DNA of 64,000 nucleotides, taken from positions 1-64,000 of the forward strand of contig NZ_JACDOB010000001.1 of NCBI RefSeq assembly GCF_017656375.1. Direction: 5' to 3'. Made by a program: the position numbers and the translations under genes. The stretch's first letter is position 1. Each line of letters starts with the position of its first letter. Positions 45,170-54,536 of this stretch are shown here, piece after piece. This DNA is from Thermovirga sp. GTDB lineage: Bacteria > Synergistota > Synergistia > Synergistales > Thermovirgaceae. Under the pieces are notes generated by a model that was not told the DNA's origin, searched no databases, and was given only the letters and a program-made list of their open reading frames with translations.

Positions 45170-46489
45170 ATGGTGAAGAAAGAAAAGAATATCATTACAG
45201 GAATAGACATAGGCACTAAAGAAATTAAACTAGTTGTAGCAGAAAAGAAAAAGGATTCCGTAATTATTTTAGATCTAAAGAAAACAGCTTCGAAAGGCAT
45301 AAGAAAGGGAAAGATAGTTGATTCACCTCCTGTAGTTGAGTCAATAAGAAAAGTATTAGATGAGTCTGAGCGGAATTTGGGCTTTCCTATTGAAAGTGCT
45401 TATGTTGCTTATGGAGGGCACTTCATTAAAGAGTATGAGAGAAAGGTTGAGTTGAACCTTGATAGTAAAAGAAGAAGGATTGTTTTTTCTGATATAAAAG
45501 AAGCGATGAATCTAGCCCTAGAAGATGTTGAGAGTATAGGTAATGTGATTCATGCTTTTTCTATTGATTATGGAGTAGATAATGAGTGGGGGATTGAAAA
45601 CCCCATTGGGAGAGAAGCTTCTCTTTTGAAGATGCATTTGTTCGTCCTCGAAGGAAATAAAGAAGAGATAGAGATTGCATCAAGTTGTGCTGAGAGAGCT
45701 GGTCTTAAGGTTAAAGGCATATTTCATAAATCTGTGATTTCTCCTTTTGGATGCTTTTCATCAAAACCTGACGAATTAGTCTTGTATGTTGATTTAGGCG
45801 CGGGGACAACTACTGCAAGCTTACTTAAAGGGACTAAAGTTTTGAACGTAGATATATATCCCGTAGGTGGTAGCCATATAACAAGCGATTTATCATATAT
45901 CCTGAGAATACCTTTAGAAAAATCCGAAGCCCTCAAAAAGATAGTTTCAATAAATGAACCAGAAGAGAATCTAGATGATGAGCTAGAGTTTGAAGTGAAC
46001 GGCGAAAAAATTGTCTGTAGAGTTGGTGATGTAGTAGAAATAATTAAACATAGAATAGAAGAGTTGTTTATAGATTTAATATTAAATGATTTACAGAGGA
46101 AAAAATCTCTTGATTACCCCTCTTTCTCCAAGATTGTGATTTCTGGAGGGGTAAGTAAAATGCAAGGATTACCTACATTTATCCAAAATTTATGTGGAAT
46201 ACCTGTAGAGATAGGTTTGCCCGCCTTAGATATGCCTGAAAACGAAAGAGGGTCGGATAATGTTTCAATAGCCGGCCTAATAAATTATACGATCTTTAAG
46301 GAAGCCCATCCTTATGCAATTTTAAATAGTTGCATTGGCGGAGGAGCGATATCTTTTGATGAAGAGGATCCAGTTTTTAATTCATCAATAGCTGAAAAGG
46401 TGAGAAAAGCGAAACAAAAGAGATTCAAGGGGCAACAGGTAAAAAAGGTTATTGCCACTTTTAAAAAAGTGATAAAAGAGCTTTTTTGA
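45170..46489 (+). CDS. ftsA: Cell division protein FtsA
   Basis: An actin-like ATPase that tethers FtsZ to the membrane. The N-terminal ITGIDIGTKEIKLVVA, the phosphate-2 block LYVDLGAGTTTASLLKG and VISGGVSKMQGLPTFIQ (adenosine motif) are visible. The C-terminus ends with a basic amphipathic stretch that could serve as the membrane-targeting helix. At 439 aa it is slightly longer than many FtsA proteins. It is followed by ftsZ after 17 nt. Confidence 0.93.
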   Translation: MVKKEKNIITGIDIGTKEIKLVVAEKKKDSVIILDLKKTASKGIRKGKIVDSPPVVESIRKVLDESERNLGFPIESAYVAYGGHFIKEYERKVELNLDSKRRRIVFSDIKEAMNLALEDVESIGNVIHAFSIDYGVDNEWGIENPIGREASLLKMHLFVLEGNKEEIEIASSCAERAGLKVKGIFHKSVISPFGCFSSKPDELVLYVDLGAGTTTASLLKGTKVLNVDIYPVGGSHITSDLSYILRIPLEKSEALKKIVSINEPEENLDDELEFEVNGEKIVCRVGDVVEIIKHRIEELFIDLILNDLQRKKSLDYPSFSKIVISGGVSKMQGLPTFIQNLCGIPVEIGLPALDMPENERGSDNVSIAGLINYTIFKEAHPYAILNSCIGGGAISFDEEDPVFNSSIAEKVRKAKQKRFKGQQVKKVIATFKKVIKELF

Positions 46490-46506
46490 GCTTGGAGGGA
46501 TAATAA

Positions 46507-47643
46507 ATGACTGAATTGTTTGAGGTTGAGAGCTCAGAGCGACATGTGAGAGAGGTCATAAAAGTAGTAGGTGTAGGTGGTGGTGGCGGCAATGCTTTAA
46601 ATCACATAGTAAGAAGTGGAGTTAGAGGCGTGGAATTTATAGCAGCCAACACTGATGTTGCTCACCTAGGGCTATCTGAAGCAGATCAAAAAATAGTTCT
46701 TGGCAGAGATTTAACAAAGGGATTGGGGGCTGGTGCAGATCCCGGAATAGGGCTTAAAGCTGCAGAGGAATCAGCAGAAGAGTTAAGAGAATCTCTAAGC
46801 GGCGCTGACATGATTTTCCTCACTGCTGGAATGGGAGGCGGAACGGGTACAGGAGCATCTCCCGTTATAGCTAAAATAGCAAAAGAAACAGGAGCTCTGG
46901 TTGTTGCAGTAGTGACGAAGCCCTTCACGTTTGAGGGCAAAAGGAGAATAGCCCAAGCAGAAGAAGGAATACGCAATTTGAAGGAAGAAGTCGATGCATT
47001 GATTATTATACCTAATGACAAACTTTTGGAGATAACTGACAGGCGAACGACTCTGTCGGAGGCTTTCAAGTTGGCTGACGAGGTTTTACGACAAGCTGTG
47101 CAGGGTGTTACAGATTTGATATTGCGTCCTGGTTTCATAAACGTCGATTTTGCAGACGTCCGGACTGTAATGAAGGATGCTGGTACGGCAATCATGGGTA
47201 TTGGATATGGTGATGGTGAGGATAGAGCGATAATAGCGGCCCAGGCTGCTATAAATAGTCCGTTGATGGATGTTCCCATTGGAGGAGCAAGTGGAATTCT
47301 ATTCAATGTGACGGGCAGCAACAATGTCGGAATTCACGAAATTCAGGAAGCAGCCAGAATAATAACAGAGGCTGCAGATCCTGATGCCACTATAATATGG
47401 GGTCATGTTACAGATCCTGATATTGATGAGGATAAGATTGTAATAACCGTTATTGCTACTGGTTTTCCTGATAACCCTGGCAAAATGAGATCTTTGAAAG
47501 CAGGACAAAGAGCGCTCGGAATAGATTTTGTTGAATCAGAGATAAAACTTGCTAGTGACCAAGAATCAATGAACGTAGGAGAATTGGTATTCGAAAGTGA
47601 ATTGGACATCCCTCCAATTATAAGGAAAAGAAAAAAAAGCTAA
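46507..47643 (+). CDS. ftsZ: Cell division GTPase FtsZ
   Basis: A tubulin-like GTPase that forms the Z ring. [14 protein letters not shown] is the first nucleotide loop and the tubulin signature GGGTGTG is at residues 110-116. The T7-loop ([15 protein letters not shown]) and a conserved C-terminal peptide ([11 protein letters not shown]) that binds FtsA are present. At 378 aa it is full length. It is the last gene of the dcw set here. No terminator is visible and a radical SAM gene follows after 27 nt. Confidence 0.97.
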   Translation: MTELFEVESSERHVREVIKVVGVGGGGGNALNHIVRSGVRGVEFIAANTDVAHLGLSEADQKIVLGRDLTKGLGAGADPGIGLKAAEESAEELRESLSGADMIFLTAGMGGGTGTGASPVIAKIAKETGALVVAVVTKPFTFEGKRRIAQAEEGIRNLKEEVDALIIIPNDKLLEITDRRTTLSEAFKLADEVLRQAVQGVTDLILRPGFINVDFADVRTVMKDAGTAIMGIGYGDGEDRAIIAAQAAINSPLMDVPIGGASGILFNVTGSNNVGIHEIQEAARIITEAADPDATIIWGHVTDPDIDEDKIVITVIATGFPDNPGKMRSLKAGQRALGIDFVESEIKLASDQESMNVGELVFESELDIPPIIRKRKKS

Positions 47644-47670
47644 ACAAACATATGGTAAGTGTGGAGGCAT

Positions 47671-49188
47671 ATGAGCAATAGAGGAAAGAGATATTTGATG
47701 AAAAAGACATATAGAGGAATTAGGCAAAACATCTCAACTAAGAAACTCCTAAAGGACGAGCTATGGATGGATAGCCTTAGTGAAGGTGGCGACCCTTTAT
47801 GGGCAATGGCATATCCAGCAAGGTATGCTGTAGGGATGGCAAATTTAGGTTTCCAGTATATTTGCACTTACCTTAAAGAGCTTGGGGTAGCGGTAGAGCG
47901 TTTTTTCGATGATATAGAGGGCGACCGATCCTTGGAAGAGGGCCGCCCTGTAGGGAATTTCCCTATAATTACTTTTTCCGTAGTATATGAACCAGATGTA
48001 AAGAAAATGCTTAACATGCTTAATAGGTGGGGAGTTTCTCCTCTTTGGAAGGACCGAGCAGAAAAGAGAGAGCCGATAATTGGTGTAGGTGGTAGTTTAT
48101 CAGTTATAAATCCTTTGATATTTTCCCATATTGCAGACTTTGTAGTGCTAGGCGATGGGGAGGAAGTAATACCTTATTTGGTAAAAACTGTTCGTGGTTT
48201 TTCTGAAACAGGCGATAGGAATGAGTTTTGGGAATTCATAGCGGAACATCCTTCTATATTTGTACCTCCATTACATTTAGATATGTTGCGCAGAGGAGAG
48301 ACCTTAGAGCGCAAAAAGTCTTTTTGCCTAGATTTGTCTAAAGCTAAAGGGCATGCTTTGTGGGTATCTCCCCACACTGTCTTTCCCGACACTCTTCTGA
48401 TCGAAACACAGAGAGGGTGTTTTAGAGGGTGTCCATATTGTACTATCCCATCATGTTTTGGCAGGCCTAGATTCAGACAGTTAAAGGAAGTAATAGATGA
48501 CATAAGAAAAGCATCAAAATTAGGAATTAGAAGGTTGGGGGTTATAGCTCCAGAATCAGGGGATTACCCTTGGATTAAAGAAGTGTTGAAAGAAATAAGA
48601 GATGCTCGGTTAGAGGTATCCTTCGCTTCGTTGAGAATCGATAATATAAGCGATCTTTTATTGGAGACTTTAGTTGAAGGTGGCCAAAGGCAAATTACCA
48701 TAGCCCCAGAGACAGGAGACCAATATTTCAGAGTGTGTTGTGGAAAAAATTTTACAAATGAGCATATCTTAGATACTTTGCAAAAAGCTCAAAAAATAGG
48801 TCTTAGGAAGGTAAAAATGTATTTTATGTTAGGGTTACCAAACGAGGAGGATAAACATATACTTGAAACCGCTAAACTCATTATGGAAGTTAAGAAAAAC
48901 ACAGGTATGAATGTAGTGGCTTCTGTCGGCTTGTTTATTCCTAAACCTCAAACTCCCTGGGCGAATATGGGATTCTCCCATTCCACTTATAAAAATAAAG
49001 TTTCTTTGCTGAAAAGTGCTATTGCGGGCTTGAAAGGTTCAGAGATAAGAGTTCAAAGTGCAAGAGAGGCGAAAGAGGAGTATAGGATCACATGGGCAAA
49101 TGCTGACGATACGTTAGATTATTTTTATTCGGATGTTGCTCCCAATAGGAATAAAACAGTAGAACAACTTAAAAATTTAGGATTTTAG
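47671..49188 (+). CDS. Radical SAM protein of unknown function (TIGR03960-like)
   Basis: A 505-aa protein with a [4Fe-4S] SAM-binding motif CFRGCPYC (C250, C254, C257). An N-terminal B12-binding-like domain (about residues 40-200) has the pattern typical of TIGR03960-type proteins. The ITIAPETGDQYFR and KMYFMLGLPNEED blocks are common in tRNA/protein-modifying radical SAM enzymes. ATG 47671 follows GTGGAGG at normal distance. Position after ftsZ is not evidence of function. No substrate can be proposed from sequence. Confidence 0.8.
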   Translation: MSNRGKRYLMKKTYRGIRQNISTKKLLKDELWMDSLSEGGDPLWAMAYPARYAVGMANLGFQYICTYLKELGVAVERFFDDIEGDRSLEEGRPVGNFPIITFSVVYEPDVKKMLNMLNRWGVSPLWKDRAEKREPIIGVGGSLSVINPLIFSHIADFVVLGDGEEVIPYLVKTVRGFSETGDRNEFWEFIAEHPSIFVPPLHLDMLRRGETLERKKSFCLDLSKAKGHALWVSPHTVFPDTLLIETQRGCFRGCPYCTIPSCFGRPRFRQLKEVIDDIRKASKLGIRRLGVIAPESGDYPWIKEVLKEIRDARLEVSFASLRIDNISDLLLETLVEGGQRQITIAPETGDQYFRVCCGKNFTNEHILDTLQKAQKIGLRKVKMYFMLGLPNEEDKHILETAKLIMEVKKNTGMNVVASVGLFIPKPQTPWANMGFSHSTYKNKVSLLKSAIAGLKGSEIRVQSAREAKEEYRITWANADDTLDYFYSDVAPNRNKTVEQLKNLGF

Positions 49189-49229
49189 TGGCCATGATAA
49201 AAAATTTAATGGGATAGAGGTGAGAAAAG

Positions 49230-49898
49230 GTGAACATAAGGAGAGGCAGGAATTTCAAAAAAAAGAAGCCGTTTTTTTCCTTTGGGTACTTCTTGCTCCC
49301 TATGCTGGGATTGTTGGCATTAGGATTCCTTATTTTGGGGGTAAGGTTGTTGTTTTTTCAGCCCCACAATGAATACGAGCCTATAGAAAGCTTGGAGGAC
49401 TCTGTAGTTGTAGTAGAGCAACCCAAGGAGAATCCAACGACACAAGAAGCTTTAAATAATGGTCATGAAGAGGGCTATGAAGAAGAGAAGATAATAACAG
49501 CCGTACCTGTCAAAGTGCCAAGTTACAAAGAGACAGAGGATGCAAATTCCAAGCTGGCTCAAAAATCTACAGAAGAAGATGTAACTCGACATGGGCAATC
49601 GCAAAGTAGTGCATCAAATAATGAAGAGAGGGCCAAAGCTGAAACTTTTTACCCATCTACCCAAGGGGCTTTTTGGAGTGTGCAGGTTGGAGCATTCACC
49701 AAGAAAGTATCGGCAGAGAATTTAGCCAGGGAACTGCAAAAAGCAGGTTACGATGTTTTTATCGTTTCAGCTGAAGTAGGAGGGAAGAAGTATCACAGAG
49801 TGAGAGTTAAAGCTGGGGATACCAAACAAGAAGCTCAAAAGGTCGCAGGGAAACTTTCTGCTGCAGGATATCCAACTTTTATAGCTTACGAAAAATAG
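49230..49898 (+). CDS. SPOR-domain membrane protein
   Basis: A 222-aa bitopic protein: a basic N-terminus, a TM helix at about residues 19-43, a charged low-complexity linker (about 45-145) and a C-terminal SPOR domain (about 147-222; FWSVQVGAFTKKVSAENLAR...). SPOR domains bind denuded glycan strands at the septum. The cluster with ftsZ and the dcw genes suggests a division role, such as that of FtsN, but its identity as FtsN is unproven. The GTG start at 49230 is preceded by AGAGGTGAG. Confidence 0.82.
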   Translation: MNIRRGRNFKKKKPFFSFGYFLLPMLGLLALGFLILGVRLLFFQPHNEYEPIESLEDSVVVVEQPKENPTTQEALNNGHEEGYEEEKIITAVPVKVPSYKETEDANSKLAQKSTEEDVTRHGQSQSSASNNEERAKAETFYPSTQGAFWSVQVGAFTKKVSAENLARELQKAGYDVFIVSAEVGGKKYHRVRVKAGDTKQEAQKVAGKLSAAGYPTFIAYEK

Positions 49899-49918
49899 AA
49901 TGAGGGGTTTAACTGTAA

Positions 49919-51154
49919 ATGAGTGGTTTTGTTAAGGAAACTCTTCCAAGAATAGAGACATTGGATGTAATAAAGCAAGCTTTAAATTTCCCATGGGAGG
50001 TCAAAAAGCAGAAAGGGGATCTCCTGGCTGCTGTTGGTAAACGTTTAGCTGAAGATGTGTATGCCAGTGAAAATTATCCTCCTTTTTCAAGGAGTACCCG
50101 GGATGGATACGCGGTAAGGGCCATAGATACACTAGGAGCCTCTCAAACATCTCCTTCTTTCTTGGAAGTAATTGGTGAAATTCAAATGGGGATAATTCCC
50201 GATATAGAAATTACTGAGGGGACCGCAGCCCTTATATATACTGGAGCGGCTCTGCCTAAGGGAGCAGATGCGGTGGTAATGGTTGAGTACACTTCGGCGT
50301 TGCAGAACACCTTAGAAATAAGAAAGCCAGTGCAGAGAGGAGAAAATGTAATCATTAGAGGAGAAGACGTTGAAAAAGGAAAATTGTTATTGAAGAAAAA
50401 CTCCCTATTTGATTTCAGAAGCGCAAGTCTTCTTTCAGGGCTTGGTATAGTACAAGTTAAGGTCATTGATCTTTCTATTGGAGTAATAAGTACTGGAGAC
50501 GAAATTGTGCCTGAAGATACACCTGTTATTGAACCAGGCAAGGTAAGAGACAGCAATTCCACAATGATAGCAGCTTTATTAATGAGAGAAGGTTACGGAG
50601 TCAAAAAGTATGGAATAGCGCGAGATGATATTGAAGATTTGATGAGGATGACTATTAAAGCAATGGAAGAAAATGATGTAGTTATTTTAAGCGGAGGGTC
50701 TTCTGTAAGCTCAAGAGATTTTACGCTGGATGTCATGAACAACATTGGGGAGCCTGGATTGGTTGTGAGAGGTCTTAATATCTCTCCAGGCAAACCTACA
50801 TTAGTAGGGGGTAATAGAGAAAACCAGAAACTTGTCATAGGGTTACCGGGACATCCTTTATCTTGTTCTGTCGTAATGTTGACTTTCGTGTTGCCCTTGC
50901 TCTCCAGTTTGTCAGGAGCCGAGGAAGACTCTATATGGAAGAAAAGAATTTCCCTGCCCGCTGGGAAAGACATCTATGGGAGGAGTGGAGTTGAAGAGTT
51001 TATTCCTGCTGTTGTAGATGAAGAAGTAGTCAACCCATCAATGGCTAAATCGGGATTTGTATCTGCCTTGCAGAGCGCAGATGGTTTGGTGAGACTCCCG
51101 GAGGATAAAGAGACCATAAGGAAGGGCGAGTTTGTGGAGGTATGGCTTTGGTGA
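49919..51154 (+). CDS. moeA: Molybdopterin molybdenumtransferase MoeA (paralog 1)
   Basis: Inserts molybdate (or tungstate) into adenylylated molybdopterin. The SRSTRDGYAVRA block, the MoCF-binding motif ILSGGSSVSSRDFT and GLPGHPLSCSVVM are visible, with N-terminal linker, MPT-binding and C-terminal domains. Its 411 aa are normal. It overlaps the second MoeA gene by 4 nt (GTGA), so the paralogs are translated together. Confidence 0.93.
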   Translation: MSGFVKETLPRIETLDVIKQALNFPWEVKKQKGDLLAAVGKRLAEDVYASENYPPFSRSTRDGYAVRAIDTLGASQTSPSFLEVIGEIQMGIIPDIEITEGTAALIYTGAALPKGADAVVMVEYTSALQNTLEIRKPVQRGENVIIRGEDVEKGKLLLKKNSLFDFRSASLLSGLGIVQVKVIDLSIGVISTGDEIVPEDTPVIEPGKVRDSNSTMIAALLMREGYGVKKYGIARDDIEDLMRMTIKAMEENDVVILSGGSSVSSRDFTLDVMNNIGEPGLVVRGLNISPGKPTLVGGNRENQKLVIGLPGHPLSCSVVMLTFVLPLLSSLSGAEEDSIWKKRISLPAGKDIYGRSGVEEFIPAVVDEEVVNPSMAKSGFVSALQSADGLVRLPEDKETIRKGEFVEVWLW

Positions 51155-53067
51155 AAAAAACATGCAAGGAACATATTAGCCTAAAAGAAATATTGCTGCT
51201 TTTAAAGGAGAATATTGTCCCTTTAAACAAAACAATTTCATTGTCTACAACTGATTCCCATTCCGTATTTGTTGGGAAGATTCTTGCAAAAGATGTTTAT
51301 TCCGAGCGTAATGTTCCTCATTATCCTGCATCTGCTGTGGATGGCTACGCAGTACGAGCATGTGACACTGGTTACGCTAGTCCAGCTACACCAGTTAAAA
51401 TAGAAAAAGGCAACTTTTTATGGGTGAACACAGGTTCTGTCGTTCCTGAAAATTTTGATGCAGTGGTTATGGTTGAAGATACCACAATTGATGAGCATAG
51501 CTTATATGTCTTTAACGCTGTTTCCAAGGGAACAAACGTGCGTCCAGTAGGTGAAGATATAGCTAAGGGGAACATTATTGCAAGGAAAGGAGATTTACTG
51601 TCTATCTTCCATAAAGCCTTATTCGTGGCGGCAGGAGTCAAGGAAATAGAAGTCAAGGCTCCCCCAAGGGCTTGTTTTGTACCTACAGGAAACGAAATTG
51701 TTGATATCAACACACTCAAAGAATTGAAGCAACTTCCACCGGGGAAAATCCCAGAAACCAATTCTGTTCTCCTAGCTGAATTATTTCAAAAATGGGGATA
51801 TTCCCTTGATGTATTACCGTTAACCAAAGATGATCCCAAGGCCTTAGGTGACATCTTAAAGCTTGCGATAAAAGACTATGACTTAGTGCTTATGGGCGCG
51901 GGTACTGCTAAAGGCAAAAGAGATCACAGCGCGAAAGTTCTTTCGGAACAAGGTAAGTTAGTGTTTAGATGGGTAAGAATGAAACCCGGCAGACCCGTCA
52001 TTATGGCAGTTGTCGAGGGCAAGCCTGTGGTTGCTTTACCTGGATTCCCTGTTTCAACGCTGGTTGCGTCTTGGTCCGTGGTGTATCCTCTACTTCAACT
52101 TTTAGAGAAAGGGAAGATAAGTGAAGAGTATTTATCGGAAGCAATAGGAACAAGAGAAGTTATCAAAGTCGAATTAGGGGATCATTATTCGGCTCGACAG
52201 GGCGTTTCAGAATGGCTAAAAGTCCAATGTGCTGAAATAAATGGGCGCAAAATGAGTTGGGTCACGTCTTCTGGTGCTAGTTCAATGATGCCCTTGACGG
52301 AGGCTGATGGCTTTTCGCTTGTGAACGAGGAAGCATTAGAAATCCCAAAGGGAAGTCTTATTGATGTTTGGCTAGTCAGAAAAAACAACTGGGAAAGACG
52401 AGCAGTATATCAAGGGTCAAATGATCCAGGAATTGAACATACAATAGGTTTTATCAGAGCCAAAAATGCGGATTTGATTATAAGGTCTGTAGGGAGCTTG
52501 GGCGGGGTACTTGCCCTTGCGAGAGGGGAGTGCCATATTGCTGCTTGTCATTTGTTAGATCCGAAAACAGGAGAATATAACACTTCGTATATTGAAAAAT
52601 TTGACGTAAAAAAAGAATGGGAACGAGTTGTCCTGTATAAAAGACTACAAGGCCTTATTGTTAGGAGAGGAAACCCCAAAAAAATAAAGGGCATATCAGA
52701 TTTAGCTAAAGAAGTTGTAATAGTGAATAGACAAGCGGGTTCAGGAACTAGGGTGTTATTGGATTATTTACTTGGTAAGGCTAATATTGCTCCTACGGAT
52801 GTTAAGGGATATGAGAATATAGCAGTTACTCATTTTGATGCTGCGTCCAAAGTAGCCTATGGCAGTGCGGATGTGGCACTAGGCATAAAGGCAGTAGCAG
52901 ATGCTCTTGATTTGGATTTTGTGCCGTTAATAGAGGAACCTTTTGAAATTGTAATACCTAAACGACACTTTGAGCATTATGGAGTAAAGGCATTTTTGGA
53001 TTCTATAAATGAGAAGGCTTGGAAAGAAACTATAATTAACCTTGGAGGGTATAGGTTGATACGATGA
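51151..53067 (+). CDS. MoeA paralog 2 fused to a periplasmic-binding-protein-like domain
   Basis: A 638-aa fusion. Residues about 1-400 are a MoeA module (SAVDGYAVRAC, VMVEDTT, LMGAGTAKGKRDHSAKV, ALPGFPVSTLV). Residues about 415-638 resemble the substrate-binding/PBP_like domain found in molybdate-responsive LysR-type regulators and ModE-like proteins (NRQAGSGTRVLLDYLL, VAYGSADVALGIKAVADAL). Its canonical GGSSVSS loop is changed to GAGTAKGKRD. Two MoeA proteins, with one carrying a small-molecule-binding domain, suggest specialisation (for example metal or oxyanion choice). GTG 51151 creates the 4-nt overlap with moeA; ATG 51142 is an alternative but too close to the SD. Confidence 0.88.
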   Translation: MKKTCKEHISLKEILLLLKENIVPLNKTISLSTTDSHSVFVGKILAKDVYSERNVPHYPASAVDGYAVRACDTGYASPATPVKIEKGNFLWVNTGSVVPENFDAVVMVEDTTIDEHSLYVFNAVSKGTNVRPVGEDIAKGNIIARKGDLLSIFHKALFVAAGVKEIEVKAPPRACFVPTGNEIVDINTLKELKQLPPGKIPETNSVLLAELFQKWGYSLDVLPLTKDDPKALGDILKLAIKDYDLVLMGAGTAKGKRDHSAKVLSEQGKLVFRWVRMKPGRPVIMAVVEGKPVVALPGFPVSTLVASWSVVYPLLQLLEKGKISEEYLSEAIGTREVIKVELGDHYSARQGVSEWLKVQCAEINGRKMSWVTSSGASSMMPLTEADGFSLVNEEALEIPKGSLIDVWLVRKNNWERRAVYQGSNDPGIEHTIGFIRAKNADLIIRSVGSLGGVLALARGECHIAACHLLDPKTGEYNTSYIEKFDVKKEWERVVLYKRLQGLIVRRGNPKKIKGISDLAKEVVIVNRQAGSGTRVLLDYLLGKANIAPTDVKGYENIAVTHFDAASKVAYGSADVALGIKAVADALDLDFVPLIEEPFEIVIPKRHFEHYGVKAFLDSINEKAWKETIINLGGYRLIR

Positions 53068-54038
53068 ACGATTCTTACGGAAGAGAATTAAATTACTTGA
53101 GAATTTCGGTAACTGATCGTTGTAACTTCAGGTGTGTATATTGTATGCCTCAAGAAGGAGTAACTTTTATTCCCCACGAGAGAATAATGACTTTTGAGGA
53201 CATAGATTTCCTATTGAACGTTCTTATACCTATGGGGATCAAAAAGGTTAGGTTTACAGGTGGGGAACCTTTGGTTCGAAAAGGGGTTACTGAATTCTTA
53301 AAGAAACTGAAACAAAAAAGACCACAGCTTAAGATAGCGCTTACCACCAATGGTTCGTTGGTCAAATTTTTTGTGGAAGAAATAAGAGATATAGGCCTTT
53401 CTGGGTTGAACATCAGCTTAGATACCATAAATAAGGATAAGTTTAAGGATATAACAAGAGTTAACGAATTTGAAAACGTTGTGGAGGGTATTGATATAAT
53501 TGGAAAGGCACTAAGGGTACCTCTTAAAATAAACACTGTGGTCATAAAAGGTTTTAACGACGATGAGATAGAGGACTTGATAGAGTTTGCGAGAAAGAAA
53601 AATGCAGTTATCCGTTTCATAGAATTTATGCCTTTGGATGAGAGCGTTTGGTCTATGGATAATTTTTTGCCTGCTGATGAGATCCTCTCACGTCTCCCTG
53701 GTGGTTTAGAAGTTTGGGAAAAAGAAGAAACTTCTGCAAGTCATAGCATGAATGGGCCTGCTGTTTACTATAAGAATATATATACTGGCCAGAGAATAGG
53801 CATAATAGCTGCTGTTTCCAATCATTTTTGTGATAAATGTAATAGGCTTAGAGTGACAGCCAATGGAGAGTTGAGAACATGCCTTTTTGCCCCCAAAGGC
53901 AAAAACATATTACCTTTATTGCGAGCTAGAGACAAGGAAACATTGGAAGAAACTATAAGGTCTGAGGTGCGCATGAAGCCTAAGGGGTGGATGTTTTTGG
54001 CTAATACCCAGAAGCATATGTGGCAAATAGGAGGTTAA
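53064..54038 (+). CDS. moaA: GTP 3',8-cyclase MoaA
   Basis: A radical SAM enzyme that starts molybdenum-cofactor synthesis from GTP. The N-terminal [4Fe-4S] motif CNFRCVYC uses C20, C24 and C27. The C-terminal second cluster is CxxC-x13-C (FCDKCNRL..TCLF), and the protein ends with the Gly-Gly tail required for activity. At 324 aa it is complete. It overlaps the previous gene by 4 nt. Confidence 0.97.
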   Translation: MNDSYGRELNYLRISVTDRCNFRCVYCMPQEGVTFIPHERIMTFEDIDFLLNVLIPMGIKKVRFTGGEPLVRKGVTEFLKKLKQKRPQLKIALTTNGSLVKFFVEEIRDIGLSGLNISLDTINKDKFKDITRVNEFENVVEGIDIIGKALRVPLKINTVVIKGFNDDEIEDLIEFARKKNAVIRFIEFMPLDESVWSMDNFLPADEILSRLPGGLEVWEKEETSASHSMNGPAVYYKNIYTGQRIGIIAAVSNHFCDKCNRLRVTANGELRTCLFAPKGKNILPLLRARDKETLEETIRSEVRMKPKGWMFLANTQKHMWQIGG

Positions 54039-54047
54039 AGAAAAATT

Positions 54048-54536
54048 ATGAATAACAAGTTAACCCACTTGGATTCATCTGGTAAACCACGCATGGTGGA
54101 TGTAAGTGGAAAAGATGTAACGCTGAGAGAGGCTATAGCCGAAGGACGAGTGGTGCTTCCTTCGGCTATCTTAGAAACGATAAAAGAGGGGAAAAATAAG
54201 AAAGGCAATGTGCTGTTTATAGCGGAAACAGCGGGTATAATGGCTTGCAAGAAGACCCCTGAGCTCATACCGTTATGTCATTCCATACGATTAGATAGCG
54301 TCTCTGTAAGTTGCGACTTAGATGAGCAAAATTCATGTGTTGTCATTCGCTGCAAGGTTGTTGCGAGGGAAGTTACAGGAGTAGAGATGGAGGCTTTAAC
54401 TGGGGTTTCGATAGCGGCGTTAACCATATATGATATGTGCAAGGGAATAGATAAAGGGATGAAAATAGAGGGTATACGCCTTTTGAAGAAAAGCGGAGGC
54501 AAATCAGGTGTATATTGTGCAGGAGGAGTAGAATGA
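54048..54536 (+). CDS. moaC: Cyclic pyranopterin monophosphate synthase MoaC
   Basis: Converts the MoaA product to cyclic pyranopterin monophosphate. The motifs MVDVSGKDVTLREA, KKTPELIPLCHSI and VEMEALTGVSIAALTIYDMCKGID are all present. The length is 162 aa. It overlaps the following gene by 4 nt (ATGA), which has a strong SD (AGGAGGAG) inside moaC. Confidence 0.97.
   Translation: MNNKLTHLDSSGKPRMVDVSGKDVTLREAIAEGRVVLPSAILETIKEGKNKKGNVLFIAETAGIMACKKTPELIPLCHSIRLDSVSVSCDLDEQNSCVVIRCKVVAREVTGVEMEALTGVSIAALTIYDMCKGIDKGMKIEGIRLLKKSGGKSGVYCAGGVE

Noticed and set aside
46686-47324. A 212-aa minus-strand ORF opposite ftsZ
   Set aside because: It is an antisense shadow of a strongly conserved gene, with low-complexity, Ser/Pro/Ala-rich translation and no homology.
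49899-49919. Molybdenum-cofactor riboswitch upstream of moeA
   Set aside because: The gap between the SPOR gene and moeA is only about 20 nt, so there is no room for the aptamer.
53150-53620. Minus-strand ORF of 156 aa opposite moaA
   Set aside because: It overlaps the conserved radical SAM core on the other strand and has no recognisable domain.
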